Origin: Ignavibacteriota bacterium
GTDB taxonomy: Bacteria; Bacteroidota; Ignavibacteria; Tepidaquicellales; Tepidaquicellaceae
Direction: 5' to 3'
Length of the DNA: 46,660 bases
Assembly (NCBI GenBank): GCA_026390735.1
Contig: JAPLFJ010000028.1
Location: 1-46,660 of the forward strand
Positions within the stretch are counted from its first letter, which is position 1; every line of letters begins with the position of its first letter. Position numbers and translations under genes: made by a program. Below are positions 35,879 through 44,946 of this stretch, piece after piece. The notes under the pieces are model-generated. The model searched no databases. It saw only the letters and a list, made by a program, of their open reading frames with translations, and was not told the DNA's origin.

Positions 35879-38365
35879 TTACATAAAATTGAACGTATCT
35901 ATGTCATAAGTGATACGTATATTTTTGGAAGGTTTTAATGCTGTTTTTACATTCCTGAATGCTTCAACGAGTATCTTTCCGGACGGGTCTGTCTTTCTTG
36001 ATGACTTAACTATGATGTGATAGCGGTGCTGATCTTTTATTTTTGAAATTAAGGGTTGAGTGGCAGAACCGATGTCAAGGTATGAAGAATACTTATATTT
36101 TTTAAGTATGGAATAAATTTCCGATGCTGTATATTTACATTCCTCGAACTCTTTCGATTTTATTTCAATGAGTGCTATTCTTGAAAACGGCGGGAAACCT
36201 GCTTCACTTCTTGAGTTAATTGTATAGCGATAGAATTTTTCGTAATCATGTTCTTTTACGTTTCCGAATACATTATAATCTATATGCCTTGTCTGAATTA
36301 ATACTTCTCCGCTTTTATTACTTCTTCCGCTGCGTCCCGCAACCTGAGTAAGCAGCTGGAACGTTCTTTCTTCCGCACGAAAATCAGGTAACAACATACC
36401 TATATCTGCATTAACGACTCCTACAAGTGTAACGTTGGGAAAGTCGAGACCTTTTGATATTATCTGCGTTCCTACGAGTATGTCTATGTCACCTTTTGAA
36501 AAATCCGTAAGCACTCTCTGGTATTTGAACTTGGAAACCATCGTATCGGAATCCATTCTTTCGATTCTTGCTTTCGGGAACACTGCATTTAATTCTTCTT
36601 CAATCTTTTCAGTGCCCGCTCCGCTTTCAATCAATTTAGTTGAGCTGCACTCTTTGCATCTTGTAATCATCTTCTCGGAATACCCGCAGATATGACATTT
36701 AAGATATTCAATTCGTTTATGATAAGTCAATGAAACGTTGCAATGTTCACACAATTTAACGTATCCACAGGTTACGCATTCGATATAAGAGTGATAGCCT
36801 CTGCGATTCTGAAGAAGTATTACGCTTTCCTTCTTTGCTATTCTGCTGTGAATTGCATAAAGCAGTTCTTTTGAAAGAAACTTTATCTTTGACTTCTCAA
36901 TTTCTTCAACGTAACGGAATCCGTCTGACTTTATGGGATTCTTCAGGTCAATAATTTTTATGAAAGGTAATGTTGCATCTGTAGCACGTGTTGTAAGTTT
37001 CAGCAATTTATACTTACCGCTCAAGGCATTGTAATAACTTTCGGTAGAAGGTGTAGCAGAGCCAAGAACGACTGCAGCATCGTTCAGCTTCCCTCTTACA
37101 ATTGCCATGTCACGGGCATTGTAGCGGGGTGAATTTTCCTGTTTATATGATGAATCATGTTCTTCGTCAACGATGATAATACCGATATCGGTTAACGGAG
37201 CGAATAAAGCCGAACGCGGTCCTATAACAATCTTAATTCTCTTTTCCCTTACACCTATAAACGTATCCAGTCTTTCACCTTCTGAAAGTTTACTGTGAAT
37301 AACACCGACAATATCACTGAACTTATTCTTAAACCTGCTGATAAGTTGTGGTGTAAGCGATATTTCAGGAACGAGCACGATACCAGTCTTACCAAGTTTT
37401 AACACTTCTTCGAGTGCTCTTATGTATACTTCTGTTTTACCACTGCCTGTAATACCATATAGAAGATGAACATTAAATTGTTCTTCCGTAACCGATTTAT
37501 CTATTATGTTTAAAGCTTCCTGCTGTTCGCTGTTAAGGGATAAATCTTTTTTAGCTTCACTGTAGAACGATTCAGGTTTCCTGATTTTCTTCACTTCAAC
37601 ATACTCCAGAAGTGATTTCTTAACGAGAGAACTTACGGTTGACGCAGAGAACTTATACCTCTTTGACAAATCTGTCAGTTCAATCTTATCGCTTATTGAC
37701 ATAAGTTTCAGTAACTCAACCTGCTTTGCAGTTTTAATCTTATTTGTATGAATAATCTCATCAATTTCTGATTCTTTGACCTTAGACTTTACGTATTTAA
37801 TGAACGCTTCTTTTGTTGCAGAAGTATACGACATTAGTTTTTCAAGGACACCGTGCTTAACGAGAAAATCGAGATTGTACGAAACGTTCTTTGATAACTT
37901 ATTTTCTATCTGCTTACGGGTTAACTTTTTATCTTTTGACTTAGAGATTGCGCCAACTATATCGAAAACAATCTCATTGGCTTTGGTAAGAGAGTTCAGT
38001 GCATTGAAATAATTATCGGACAGTTTATAGTTTATTTCGCTTTGAATGGAAATGTTTTTAGGAATAAACAAAGAAACAACCTCCCCTATTGGTGCTAGAT
38101 AATAATCAGCAACCCATTTTGAGAAGTCGAGCATTTCTGAACTCAGGAAAGGTTCTATATCAAGCACAGAATATACCTGTTTGATATTAATAACATCGGT
38201 TTTATCGGATATTGAAAGGACAAAACCTGTAAGTGTGCGGTTACCAAAAGGAACGAGGACTCTGGAGCCGACTTTAACATCACTGACTAAATAATCAGGA
38301 ATTGAATACGTGAATATCTGGTCTAAAGGGGTGTCTAAAGCAATATTTGCAAACAGAGTTTCCAA
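35879..38365 (-). CDS. priA: Primosomal protein N' (PriA helicase)
   Basis: PriA restarts stalled replication forks by loading the replicative helicase. The 828-aa protein has an N-terminal DNA-binding domain (1-110) beginning FANIALDTPLDQIFTYSIP, the helicase core with Walker A GITGSGKT at 304-311 and DEEH at 400-403 (Walker B), the aromatic-rich loop SYKQENSPRYNARD after it, a zinc-binding region with eight Cys (CVTCGY ... CKEC, about 530-575) and the C-terminal domain. The frame starts at TTG directly behind the TAA stop of the symporter gene, without spacing, so translation is probably coupled. Full length for the family. Confidence 0.96.
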   Translation of the reverse strand: METLFANIALDTPLDQIFTYSIPDYLVSDVKVGSRVLVPFGNRTLTGFVLSISDKTDVINIKQVYSVLDIEPFLSSEMLDFSKWVADYYLAPIGEVVSLFIPKNISIQSEINYKLSDNYFNALNSLTKANEIVFDIVGAISKSKDKKLTRKQIENKLSKNVSYNLDFLVKHGVLEKLMSYTSATKEAFIKYVKSKVKESEIDEIIHTNKIKTAKQVELLKLMSISDKIELTDLSKRYKFSASTVSSLVKKSLLEYVEVKKIRKPESFYSEAKKDLSLNSEQQEALNIIDKSVTEEQFNVHLLYGITGSGKTEVYIRALEEVLKLGKTGIVLVPEISLTPQLISRFKNKFSDIVGVIHSKLSEGERLDTFIGVREKRIKIVIGPRSALFAPLTDIGIIIVDEEHDSSYKQENSPRYNARDMAIVRGKLNDAAVVLGSATPSTESYYNALSGKYKLLKLTTRATDATLPFIKIIDLKNPIKSDGFRYVEEIEKSKIKFLSKELLYAIHSRIAKKESVILLQNRRGYHSYIECVTCGYVKLCEHCNVSLTYHKRIEYLKCHICGYSEKMITRCKECSSTKLIESGAGTEKIEEELNAVFPKARIERMDSDTMVSKFKYQRVLTDFSKGDIDILVGTQIISKGLDFPNVTLVGVVNADIGMLLPDFRAEERTFQLLTQVAGRSGRSNKSGEVLIQTRHIDYNVFGNVKEHDYEKFYRYTINSRSEAGFPPFSRIALIEIKSKEFEECKYTASEIYSILKKYKYSSYLDIGSATQPLISKIKDQHRYHIIVKSSRKTDPSGKILVEAFRNVKTALKPSKNIRITYDIDTFNFM

Positions 38366-39865
38366 TTAAGATTCATTTTGTTTCACAAACAATCTTCTGT
38401 ACATGTACGATGCGTTTGCGATTAGCAGAGTTACTATAACTCCGATGAGCACAAACCAGGTATATGCTATTTTAGTAAAGTAAATCACGAAGACCATAGA
38501 AACTATACTGACAATGAATCCCCATATAGCATCTGTTTCGTTTACACGTTTAAAGAAAAGTCCGAGGAAGAATGCACCGAGCAGACCTCCGTACGTAAAC
38601 GATGCAATCGACAAACCGATTTCTACAACCGGATTTTTAGAATCCTTAAATATCATAGCACCACCGATTAACACAACTCCCCAGAATAGAGTAAATATCT
38701 TTGACCAGAATATTTCTCTCGACCTGAACTTATCAGATTTAACGTTAGCGAATAAATCAAGGTATGTAGAAGATGCGAGAGAACTTATTGCAGAGGACAG
38801 TGTACCCATTGCAGATGCGAGTATTCCTGCGATTACAAGTCCTGAGATACCGGAAGGTAAATTCTCGACTATAAACTTAGGGAATATTTCATCTGAAGAT
38901 ACAAGGTTCAGTCCTGTATTGTTAAGTACCAAAGAACTGAATGCTGCACCTTTATAGTAGGCAAACAAACACAAACCGAGAAACATAAAGAAAGCAAACT
39001 GAACAACTATTAACGACGCATCGAGAATAAGTGCTTTCTGACTATCCTTCTTTGATTTACATCCGAGAAGTCTTTGCACGAGTAACTGGTCAGTACCGTG
39101 CGATGCCATAGTCAGGAATGTACCGCCGAGAATACCACCGATAATTGTGTATGGTGAAGCGAAGAACTCAAGTAAACTGCCACCGAAATTGAGATTAAAT
39201 AGTTTAAACTTATCCAGTCCGTTTGCAGAAGCGTAATACATAACATCACTCAATCCGTTCGGAAGTGCATAAATTGCAACTACCATTGCAGCAACTGCAC
39301 CGCCGATATATATAAACATCTGAACGACATCCATCGTAACAACAGCTTTAATGCCGCCCATATAAGTATACAGCAGAGTGAACACTCCTATGATTGCAAT
39401 ACTCGTTGGATAATCAAGACCTGTTATGATATGAACAGGAATTGCAGTAGCGAATAATCTTACACCCGAAGCAAGAACGCGTGTGACAATAAACACTGAT
39501 GAAGTAAGTTTGCGGAGTTTCTGTCCGAAACGCTGTCCGAGGAAATCATAAGCAGTAACAATATCACCTTTATAGTAAGCGGGTATGAATATAACTGTAA
39601 CCAGCATTCGTCCGATAAAATATCCGATAATAAGCTGCATAAAAGTGAAATCGCTTTTATAGGCAAGTCCCGGAATACTTATAAACGTAAGAGTGCTTGT
39701 TTCACTTGCAACGATTGAGAATCCAACAGCCCACCATTTCATTTCCTTACCGCCGAGGAAATAATCCTTAGTGGTTTTCTGTTTTCTTGCAGTAAAGAAA
39801 CCTGCAAGTACCGTTGCGAGTAAATAAGTAATTACGATAACGTAATCAACTACAGAAAATTTCAT
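38366..39865 (-). CDS. Sodium:solute symporter (SSS family)
   Basis: A 499-aa inner-membrane transporter of the SSS (SLC5) family, with 12-13 hydrophobic segments. It begins VVDYVIVITYLLATVLAG with the family-typical motif GGKEMKWWAVGFSIVASETS (residues 38-57), and has the GTDQLLVQRLLGCKSKKDSQK signature near residue 255 (split here for length: GTDQLLVQRLL, then GCKSKKDSQK). Sodium-coupled uptake of a sugar, amino acid, or organic acid is expected; the substrate is not determined. It sits 6 bases after the MBL hydrolase gene and directly before priA. Confidence 0.92.
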   Translation of the reverse strand: MKFSVVDYVIVITYLLATVLAGFFTARKQKTTKDYFLGGKEMKWWAVGFSIVASETSTLTFISIPGLAYKSDFTFMQLIIGYFIGRMLVTVIFIPAYYKGDIVTAYDFLGQRFGQKLRKLTSSVFIVTRVLASGVRLFATAIPVHIITGLDYPTSIAIIGVFTLLYTYMGGIKAVVTMDVVQMFIYIGGAVAAMVVAIYALPNGLSDVMYYASANGLDKFKLFNLNFGGSLLEFFASPYTIIGGILGGTFLTMASHGTDQLLVQRLLGCKSKKDSQKALILDASLIVVQFAFFMFLGLCLFAYYKGAAFSSLVLNNTGLNLVSSDEIFPKFIVENLPSGISGLVIAGILASAMGTLSSAISSLASSTYLDLFANVKSDKFRSREIFWSKIFTLFWGVVLIGGAMIFKDSKNPVVEIGLSIASFTYGGLLGAFFLGLFFKRVNETDAIWGFIVSIVSMVFVIYFTKIAYTWFVLIGVIVTLLIANASYMYRRLFVKQNES

Positions 39866-39871
39866 TAATGT

Positions 39872-40717
39872 TTATACGTTGAGTTTTTCTTTCAGGAAAT
39901 ATGACTTATTCTCAAATCCTATTTTTCCTGCTTCAACATAAGGGTCATGTTCAAAAAATACAGTGTAGTTATTTTCGTATATTTCTTTCAGGTATTCTCT
40001 CTTTTCTTCAAGAGTAACTAGAGGAAACAAATCGTATCCCATAATGTACGGAAGCGGAACGTGTGCAGACATCGGGATTAAATCAGCAAGGTACACAAGT
40101 GCTTCCTTGCCATCCGATATTTTCACTATCTGCATACTTCTTGTATGTCCGTTCAGAGGAATGAGTGTGATGAAATCATCAAACTTATGTTTCTCATCGA
40201 CAGTTTTTAACTGTTTGGATTTAATCATAGGTTCATAATTCTCAGGGAAGAAACTTGCCTTATCTCTTTCTGTAGGGTTCAGAGCCCAGTCGAGATGTTT
40301 TTCCTGAACGTGATATACGGCATTCTTAAAAGCAGGAAGCGGTGTATTCCTTTCATCGAATATAGTTGAACCCCCTGCGTGATCGAAATGCAAATGGGTT
40401 AAAATAACGTCTGTAATATCTTCGGGTTTTATACTAAGATTGTTCAATCCCTTTTCAAGTGTGTATTCAGAATAATCGACTCCGTAAATCTTATTCAGTT
40501 TATCGGACATTTTATGACCGATTCCGGTATCGACCAATATCTTACGGTCTTTGCTTTCAAGAAGGAGTACATTCGTACTCATTTCAATCCTGTTCTTATC
40601 GTCAGAAGGATTTGATTTATTCCAGATAGTTTTAGGGACTACTCCAAACATAGAACCCCCATCGAGTCTGAATAGTCCGGTTTTGATTGAACTTATTTTA
40701 TAATCACCTATTTGCAT
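39872..40717 (-). CDS. MBL-fold metallo-hydrolase (lactonase-like)
   Basis: A 281-aa metallo-beta-lactamase-fold hydrolase with the complete dinuclear metal site: His108, His110, Asp112, His113 (THLHFDHAGG), a later His in LNGHTRSMQ, an Asp in YLADLIP and a His in FEHDP. The overall layout (STNVLLLE, LVDTGIG) resembles YtnP/AidC-type lactonases that can open acyl-homoserine lactones, but other ester/lactone substrates are equally possible. No signal peptide, so cytoplasmic. First gene of a three-gene unit with the symporter and priA, spaced by 6 and 0 bases. Confidence 0.88.
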   Translation of the reverse strand: MQIGDYKISSIKTGLFRLDGGSMFGVVPKTIWNKSNPSDDKNRIEMSTNVLLLESKDRKILVDTGIGHKMSDKLNKIYGVDYSEYTLEKGLNNLSIKPEDITDVILTHLHFDHAGGSTIFDERNTPLPAFKNAVYHVQEKHLDWALNPTERDKASFFPENYEPMIKSKQLKTVDEKHKFDDFITLIPLNGHTRSMQIVKISDGKEALVYLADLIPMSAHVPLPYIMGYDLFPLVTLEEKREYLKEIYENNYTVFFEHDPYVEAGKIGFENKSYFLKEKLNV

Positions 40718-40736
40718 ATGCTAATGTTTTATTGTA

Positions 40737-40772
40737 AAAAAACCCGTCCTTCATAAAGCAAAAACGGGTTTA
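40737..40772 (-). terminator. Rho-independent terminator after the outer-membrane protein gene
   Basis: Read on the minus strand, AAACCCGT pairs with ACGGGTTT and is followed by seven T. It lies about 20 bases after the stop of the 249-aa gene. Confidence 0.85.
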
Positions 40773-40792
40773 TAAGATTTAAGTATAATTAT

Positions 40793-41542
40793 TTACAGCG
40801 CGAACCTTACTCCCGAGAAGAAAGTAAAGTTTGTTGTTGTTACTTTTTCTATTTCAGGTGTGCTGATTAAATTATTCAGTCCGCCGTACTTGAATGTTGT
40901 ACCGAAGATAACACTTAACGGATACATAAAGACATAGTTGCCTGTTAATGTTGCATTCAGTCCTAAATCAAAATTCTTGTAACCAAATTCTTTGTACTGA
41001 TCATTAGGTTTTGACATAAGGAATCCAAGGTAAGGTCCGCCGGTAAACCAGAGACCAACTTTTTCAGAAACCATACCACCTAAGTTTATGAATAACGGCA
41101 CTACAAAGTAGTTAGCCGGGACGTAATGAGTTGTGGAATCAGTTAGAGTTGATAAATTCGTTTTAGGTTCCTGTACACCAAAACTCTTACCGTCGAACGA
41201 AACACCTGTAGTAAAACTGAATGCATCAAAAAGATTGATGTATACAAGTCCGCCTAAAGTATACCCAAGTTTAGATTTTTCAGTAACCGCAGGATTACCA
41301 CTTGTAGAAGTGATATTAGGTGATGTTGAACCTACTCCAAGCTGGAAGTCTATGTAGAAATCAACGGGCTTGCCGATGCTGTAGTCGAATTGTTTCTTTG
41401 CTTTTTTATAATCGCTTTTAAGTTTCCAGTCTGATTTATAATTCTTGCTGCCGTATGGTTTGCTCGGGTCGTTTTCTGCCATAACGTTAAGGCTGAATGA
41501 CAACACCAGGAGCATTAAAAATAGTTTTGAAAACAGTTTCAC
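40793..41542 (-). CDS. Outer-membrane beta-barrel protein, unknown function
   Basis: A 249-aa exported protein with a classic signal peptide (MKLFSKLFLMLLVLSFSLNVMA). The mature part starts with a charged Lys/Asp-rich segment, then amphipathic beta-strands separated by short turns, ending in a Phe-rich strand (FTFFSGVRFAL), as in small Bacteroidota barrels of the PorT/outer-membrane-beta-barrel superfamily. The start is GTG 41542, supported by an AAAGGAGA ribosome-binding site 5 bases upstream; the next upstream gene (ABC-F) ends 19 bases earlier, so co-transcription is possible. No specific role is apparent. Confidence 0.75.
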   Translation of the reverse strand: MKLFSKLFLMLLVLSFSLNVMAENDPSKPYGSKNYKSDWKLKSDYKKAKKQFDYSIGKPVDFYIDFQLGVGSTSPNITSTSGNPAVTEKSKLGYTLGGLVYINLFDAFSFTTGVSFDGKSFGVQEPKTNLSTLTDSTTHYVPANYFVVPLFINLGGMVSEKVGLWFTGGPYLGFLMSKPNDQYKEFGYKNFDLGLNATLTGNYVFMYPLSVIFGTTFKYGGLNNLISTPEIEKVTTTNFTFFSGVRFAL

Positions 41543-41561
41543 GGTTTCTCCTTTGTTTAAT

Positions 41562-43505
41562 TTATATTGATTTATTTAATACTTCTAACTTTTCAGTTTC
41601 CTTCTCCCAATCGGAAGTAAGTTTTTCAATTTTATCCGAAATTTCAAGATATTCAAACTTAATTTCAACTGCAAAATCAGCATCCTTGAAGAAATCTGTT
41701 TTACTCATTTCATTCTCAAGGTACTTCTTCTTTGCTTCAAGTTCGTTTATGCCTTTCTCTATTTCAGAAAGTCTTTTCTTTATCGGTGTTGCAAGTTTTG
41801 CGAATTCCTTTTTCTTCTTCTTGCTTTCAATCCCCTCCTGATAACTTGTTTTCACTTCCGTCTTCTCTTCAGCAACTTCAACTTCCTTATAATTATCATT
41901 CTCAATCACGTTCAGGTATTCAGAAGACTTACCAAGATACGTCTTAATCCCTTTGTTCTTAACCTCAATTATCTTATTAATAATTCCATCTATAAATTCC
42001 CTGTCGTGCGAAACAATAATAACGGTACCTTCATAATGTGCGAGTGAATCCTGTAAAACCTCCTTGGACTTTATATCCAGATGGTTTGTAGGTTCGTCAA
42101 GTATCAGCAGGTTTGATGGTTCAATCAGCATCTTAGCGAGTGCAAGCCTTGATTTTTCGCCGCCTGAAAGCACTCCAACCTTTTTAAAAACATCGTCTCC
42201 GTGAAAAAGAAATCCGCCGAGTATATTACGGATACCTGTTTGCGATTCGCCGCTGTTTGCCTCTTCCATAATTTCCAGCGAATTCTTTTCTGGGTTCATT
42301 TCGTCTGCCTGATTCTGCGCAAAGTATTTTGGTATTACGTTGTAGCCATACTTCACAACACCCGAATTGTATTTTTCTGTATCGGCTATGATTCTCGTCA
42401 GCGTAGACTTCCCTGCTCCGTTCTTACCGACGATAGCTATTTTCTCTCCGCGTTCGATTGTCAAATCAACTTTCTCAAGAACATTTTTTACATTATCATA
42501 AGTTTTCGTCAGCCCTTCAATCTCAACCATAATCCTGCCCGAATGAATCGCAGGCGGGAAGCGGAATTTGATTTTTGCTGCTTCGTCTTCAAGTTCTACC
42601 TTATCAAGTTTATCAAGCATCTTAATTCTGCTCTGAACTGCACGCGCCTTCGTTGCCTTGTACCTGAAGCGTGTTATAAACTTTTCCTGTTCGGATAAAT
42701 ATTTCTGCTGGTTCTTAAACTGATTCTCAAGAAGTTCTTTGCGCTTTGCTTTTTCTTCAACATAAAAAGCATAATTGCCGTTGTAAATATTCATATCGCC
42801 GTTCTGGATTTCGATTGTTTTGTTCGATATATTATTCAGGAATTCCTTATCGTGCGAAACAACAACTATTGCGCCCTTATAATGTATGAGATATTTTTCA
42901 AACCATATAAGCGATTCAAAGTCAAGGTGGTTTGTGGGTTCATCCAGCAAAAGCACAGTAGGATTTTGCAGAAGAAGCTTCGAAAGTTCAATTCTCATCT
43001 GCCATCCGCCGCTGAATGTTTCTACGTCCTTTTCAAATTCATCAGCCTCAAACCCAAGCCCTGCGAGAATCTTCTCAACTTTCGATTTCAGTTTGTGTCC
43101 TTCGAGCAGATGAAACTGTTCCTGCAATTCAGAATATGTTGTAAGCAGGTCTATGTATTCATCGCTATCAGTATTTTCAAACAACTTCATTTCAGTTTCA
43201 ATGTCGCTGATTTCATCTTCGATGATTTTAATGTCTTCGACAGAATCATAAACTTCATCGAAAAGTTTTTTGCCTTTCAGCCTGACAGTTTCCTGCGGCA
43301 GATATCCGACAGTTGAATAGCGAGATTTAATTACTTTCCCTGCATCCTGATTGAAACCGCCTGTAATAATTTTCAGGAGAGTACTTTTCCCTGCACCGTT
43401 TACACCAACGAGGGAAATTCTGTCTTTACCACCTACACGAAGGTTTACATTGTCAAGAAGTTTCCTTGTACCAAAACTAACCGATATATTCTCTAATATT
43501 ACCAT
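41562..43505 (-). CDS. ABC-F family ATPase
   Basis: A soluble twin-ATPase of the ABC-F group, proteins that act on the ribosome rather than in membrane transport. The frame opens at 43535, but the ATG at 43505 (MVILENISVSFG) is the family start, giving 647 aa. ABC1 has GVNGAGKSTLL and the signature FSGGWQMRIE; ABC2 has GKNGAGKSTLTR and LSGGEKSRLALAKM. Between them is the charged inter-domain linker. A long coiled coil (about 540-645, Lys/Glu-rich) ends the protein, as in Uup/YdiF-type members. Not specifically an antibiotic-resistance ABC-F as far as can be seen. An upstream palindrome-rich region separates it from the surface-protein gene. Confidence 0.95.
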   Translation of the reverse strand: MVILENISVSFGTRKLLDNVNLRVGGKDRISLVGVNGAGKSTLLKIITGGFNQDAGKVIKSRYSTVGYLPQETVRLKGKKLFDEVYDSVEDIKIIEDEISDIETEMKLFENTDSDEYIDLLTTYSELQEQFHLLEGHKLKSKVEKILAGLGFEADEFEKDVETFSGGWQMRIELSKLLLQNPTVLLLDEPTNHLDFESLIWFEKYLIHYKGAIVVVSHDKEFLNNISNKTIEIQNGDMNIYNGNYAFYVEEKAKRKELLENQFKNQQKYLSEQEKFITRFRYKATKARAVQSRIKMLDKLDKVELEDEAAKIKFRFPPAIHSGRIMVEIEGLTKTYDNVKNVLEKVDLTIERGEKIAIVGKNGAGKSTLTRIIADTEKYNSGVVKYGYNVIPKYFAQNQADEMNPEKNSLEIMEEANSGESQTGIRNILGGFLFHGDDVFKKVGVLSGGEKSRLALAKMLIEPSNLLILDEPTNHLDIKSKEVLQDSLAHYEGTVIIVSHDREFIDGIINKIIEVKNKGIKTYLGKSSEYLNVIENDNYKEVEVAEEKTEVKTSYQEGIESKKKKKEFAKLATPIKKRLSEIEKGINELEAKKKYLENEMSKTDFFKDADFAVEIKFEYLEISDKIEKLTSDWEKETEKLEVLNKSI

Positions 43506-43598
43506 AATTTGTCTGCAAATATATTTAAAATGCAAGGAAGTATAAACGCAAAAAGGATATGTGAAATGGATTTATGAGAGATTACTAAATTAAAATTC

Positions 43599-43685
43599 AG
43601 AAACCCGGCAATGAGAAGGCGGGTTTCTGAAATAAATGGCGGATTATTTAATTAAAATCCCCGATACGCTTCGCTATCGGGATTT
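43599..43685 (-). terminator. Tandem hairpins downstream of the surface-protein gene
   Basis: Two strong hairpins lie in a row on the minus-strand side of the 391-aa gene. One pairs CAGAAACCCG with CGGGTTTCTG (43599-43629), the other AATCCCCGATA with its complement around 43655-43685. A third, AAAGTGAT/ATCACTTT (43691-43710), overlaps the tandem stop codons. Together they look like a reinforced terminator. Confidence 0.75.
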
Positions 43686-43703
43686 CTGCTAAAGTGATTA
43701 TCA

Positions 43704-44879
43704 TCACTTTAGCATCAACATTTTCTTTGTTTCTGTAAAACCATCCGTTGCAAGTTTATAAAAATACACGCCACTGTTTAGTGTGGAGCCGTCGAACGTA
43801 GTTTCGTAAGTCCCCGCCTGCAATCTTTCGTTCACGAGTGTTTGGATTTCGCGACCCATTAAGTCATAGACAATGACCTTTGCATCGCCCGCCTTTGGCA
43901 TAGCAAACTTTATCTTCGTAGTCGGGTTAAATGGGTTCGGATAGTTGCTGTACAATTTATTTTCTGTTGGAACTTCTGAAGATATATTGATAATTCCGGA
44001 TTGAGCTATTGTATTAAATGAACATAATGTTGACCATGGACCTGTTCCTGCAACATTCGTCGCGTTTACTCTCCAATAATAATGTGAATTATAATTTAAA
44101 ATGCCTGATGGAACTGTATATTGTGATACATTGACCACTGTATTAATTATAGTGCTTGCAAAAGTTGGAGAAGTAGAAACCTGAACTCTATAAGACATTA
44201 CAGAAGGAAGAGAATTCCAGTCAAGAATTGGAGTTAATGGAACATTGGCGGTATCGCATATTAATAATGGGGGAGCGGGAGGACCAATTATTGATGTTTG
44301 AAAAGTCCATACAGATGACCAATTACCCGTCCCGCAACTGTTTCCTGACTTAATTCTCCAGTAATATTGTGTATTATATTGAAGAGTAATAAAAGGAAGC
44401 GGAGTTGTATCGTTTACTACCAACGAATCAAACAAAGGATATTTTGAAAGTTGAAATATATAATAAGTTGCTCCGGATACATCACTCCAATCAAATGTAG
44501 TATTTATAGGAACGTTTGTCGCATTGTTTGGAGGCAAAAGTAAACTTGGCGAATTTGGTAGAGACAATGTATTAAACAACCATTGTACTGACCAATTACC
44601 ACCCCCTCCTTGTAAATTCGCTTTTATCCTCCAGTAATATTGTGTATTGCTTTGAAGAATACCGGCTAATACAAGGTATTGCGATTGAAGCAATCCGTCG
44701 GCATCTATAATAGTTGTTGCTCCTGTAATAACCTGGATTCTGTAACTTACAGCCAGTGGAACATCATCCCAGTTAAAGAGTATACTTCCCGGACATACAC
44801 TACCATTAGGTGGTGGGTACATTTGCGAATATGCATTCATCGCCGCAAGCATTACTAATACAACAAATAATTTCTTCAT
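43704..44879 (-). CDS. Surface/secreted protein with fibronectin-III-like repeats and type IX sorting domain
   Basis: A 391-aa exported protein with a signal peptide (to about residue 18, NAYSQ). Three fibronectin-III-like modules follow (about 20-110, 110-205, 205-300), each with a conserved strand 'TQYYWRIKA' or 'SHYYWRVNA' and a W-S-x-F/L-F end. A linker leads to a C-terminal type IX sorting domain (about 310-391) with the motifs YPNPFNPTTKIKF, YDLMGREIQTL and SGVYFYKLATDG. It is therefore predicted to be exported through the Sec system and then the SprA translocon, and perhaps anchored at the cell surface. A DNA segment within the sorting domain is nearly identical to one at 46319. ATG start; tandem hairpins follow. 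Confidence 0.9.
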   Translation of the reverse strand: MKKLFVVLVMLAAMNAYSQMYPPPNGSVCPGSILFNWDDVPLAVSYRIQVITGATTIIDADGLLQSQYLVLAGILQSNTQYYWRIKANLQGGGGNWSVQWLFNTLSLPNSPSLLLPPNNATNVPINTTFDWSDVSGATYYIFQLSKYPLFDSLVVNDTTPLPFITLQYNTQYYWRIKSGNSCGTGNWSSVWTFQTSIIGPPAPPLLICDTANVPLTPILDWNSLPSVMSYRVQVSTSPTFASTIINTVVNVSQYTVPSGILNYNSHYYWRVNATNVAGTGPWSTLCSFNTIAQSGIINISSEVPTENKLYSNYPNPFNPTTKIKFAMPKAGDAKVIVYDLMGREIQTLVNERLQAGTYETTFDGSTLNSGVYFYKLATDGFTETKKMLMLK

Positions 44880-44899
44880 ACAAATAATTTTATGTTTTC

Positions 44900-44933
44900 A
44901 AAATCCCCCACGGCTTTCGCCGCGGGGGATTTT
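44900..44933 (-). terminator. Rho-independent terminator of the 317-aa unknown gene
   Basis: A long perfect or near-perfect stem, AAATCCCCCACGGC paired with its complement around a 4-base loop, with T/A runs on both sides. It lies 14 bases after the stop of the 317-aa gene. Its ATCCCC...GGGGAT form recurs at 43655 and 46502. Confidence 0.85.
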
Positions 44934-44946
44934 TCATTTTTATTTT

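Noticed and set aside
42201-42698. 165-aa plus-strand open frame opposite the ABC-F gene
   Set aside because: Antisense shadow of a conserved ATPase gene; Cys/Phe-rich composition typical of a reversed frame.
43506-43535. Ten extra N-terminal residues of the ABC-F protein
   Set aside because: ABC-F proteins start directly at the first ATPase strand; the ATG at 43505 fits this.
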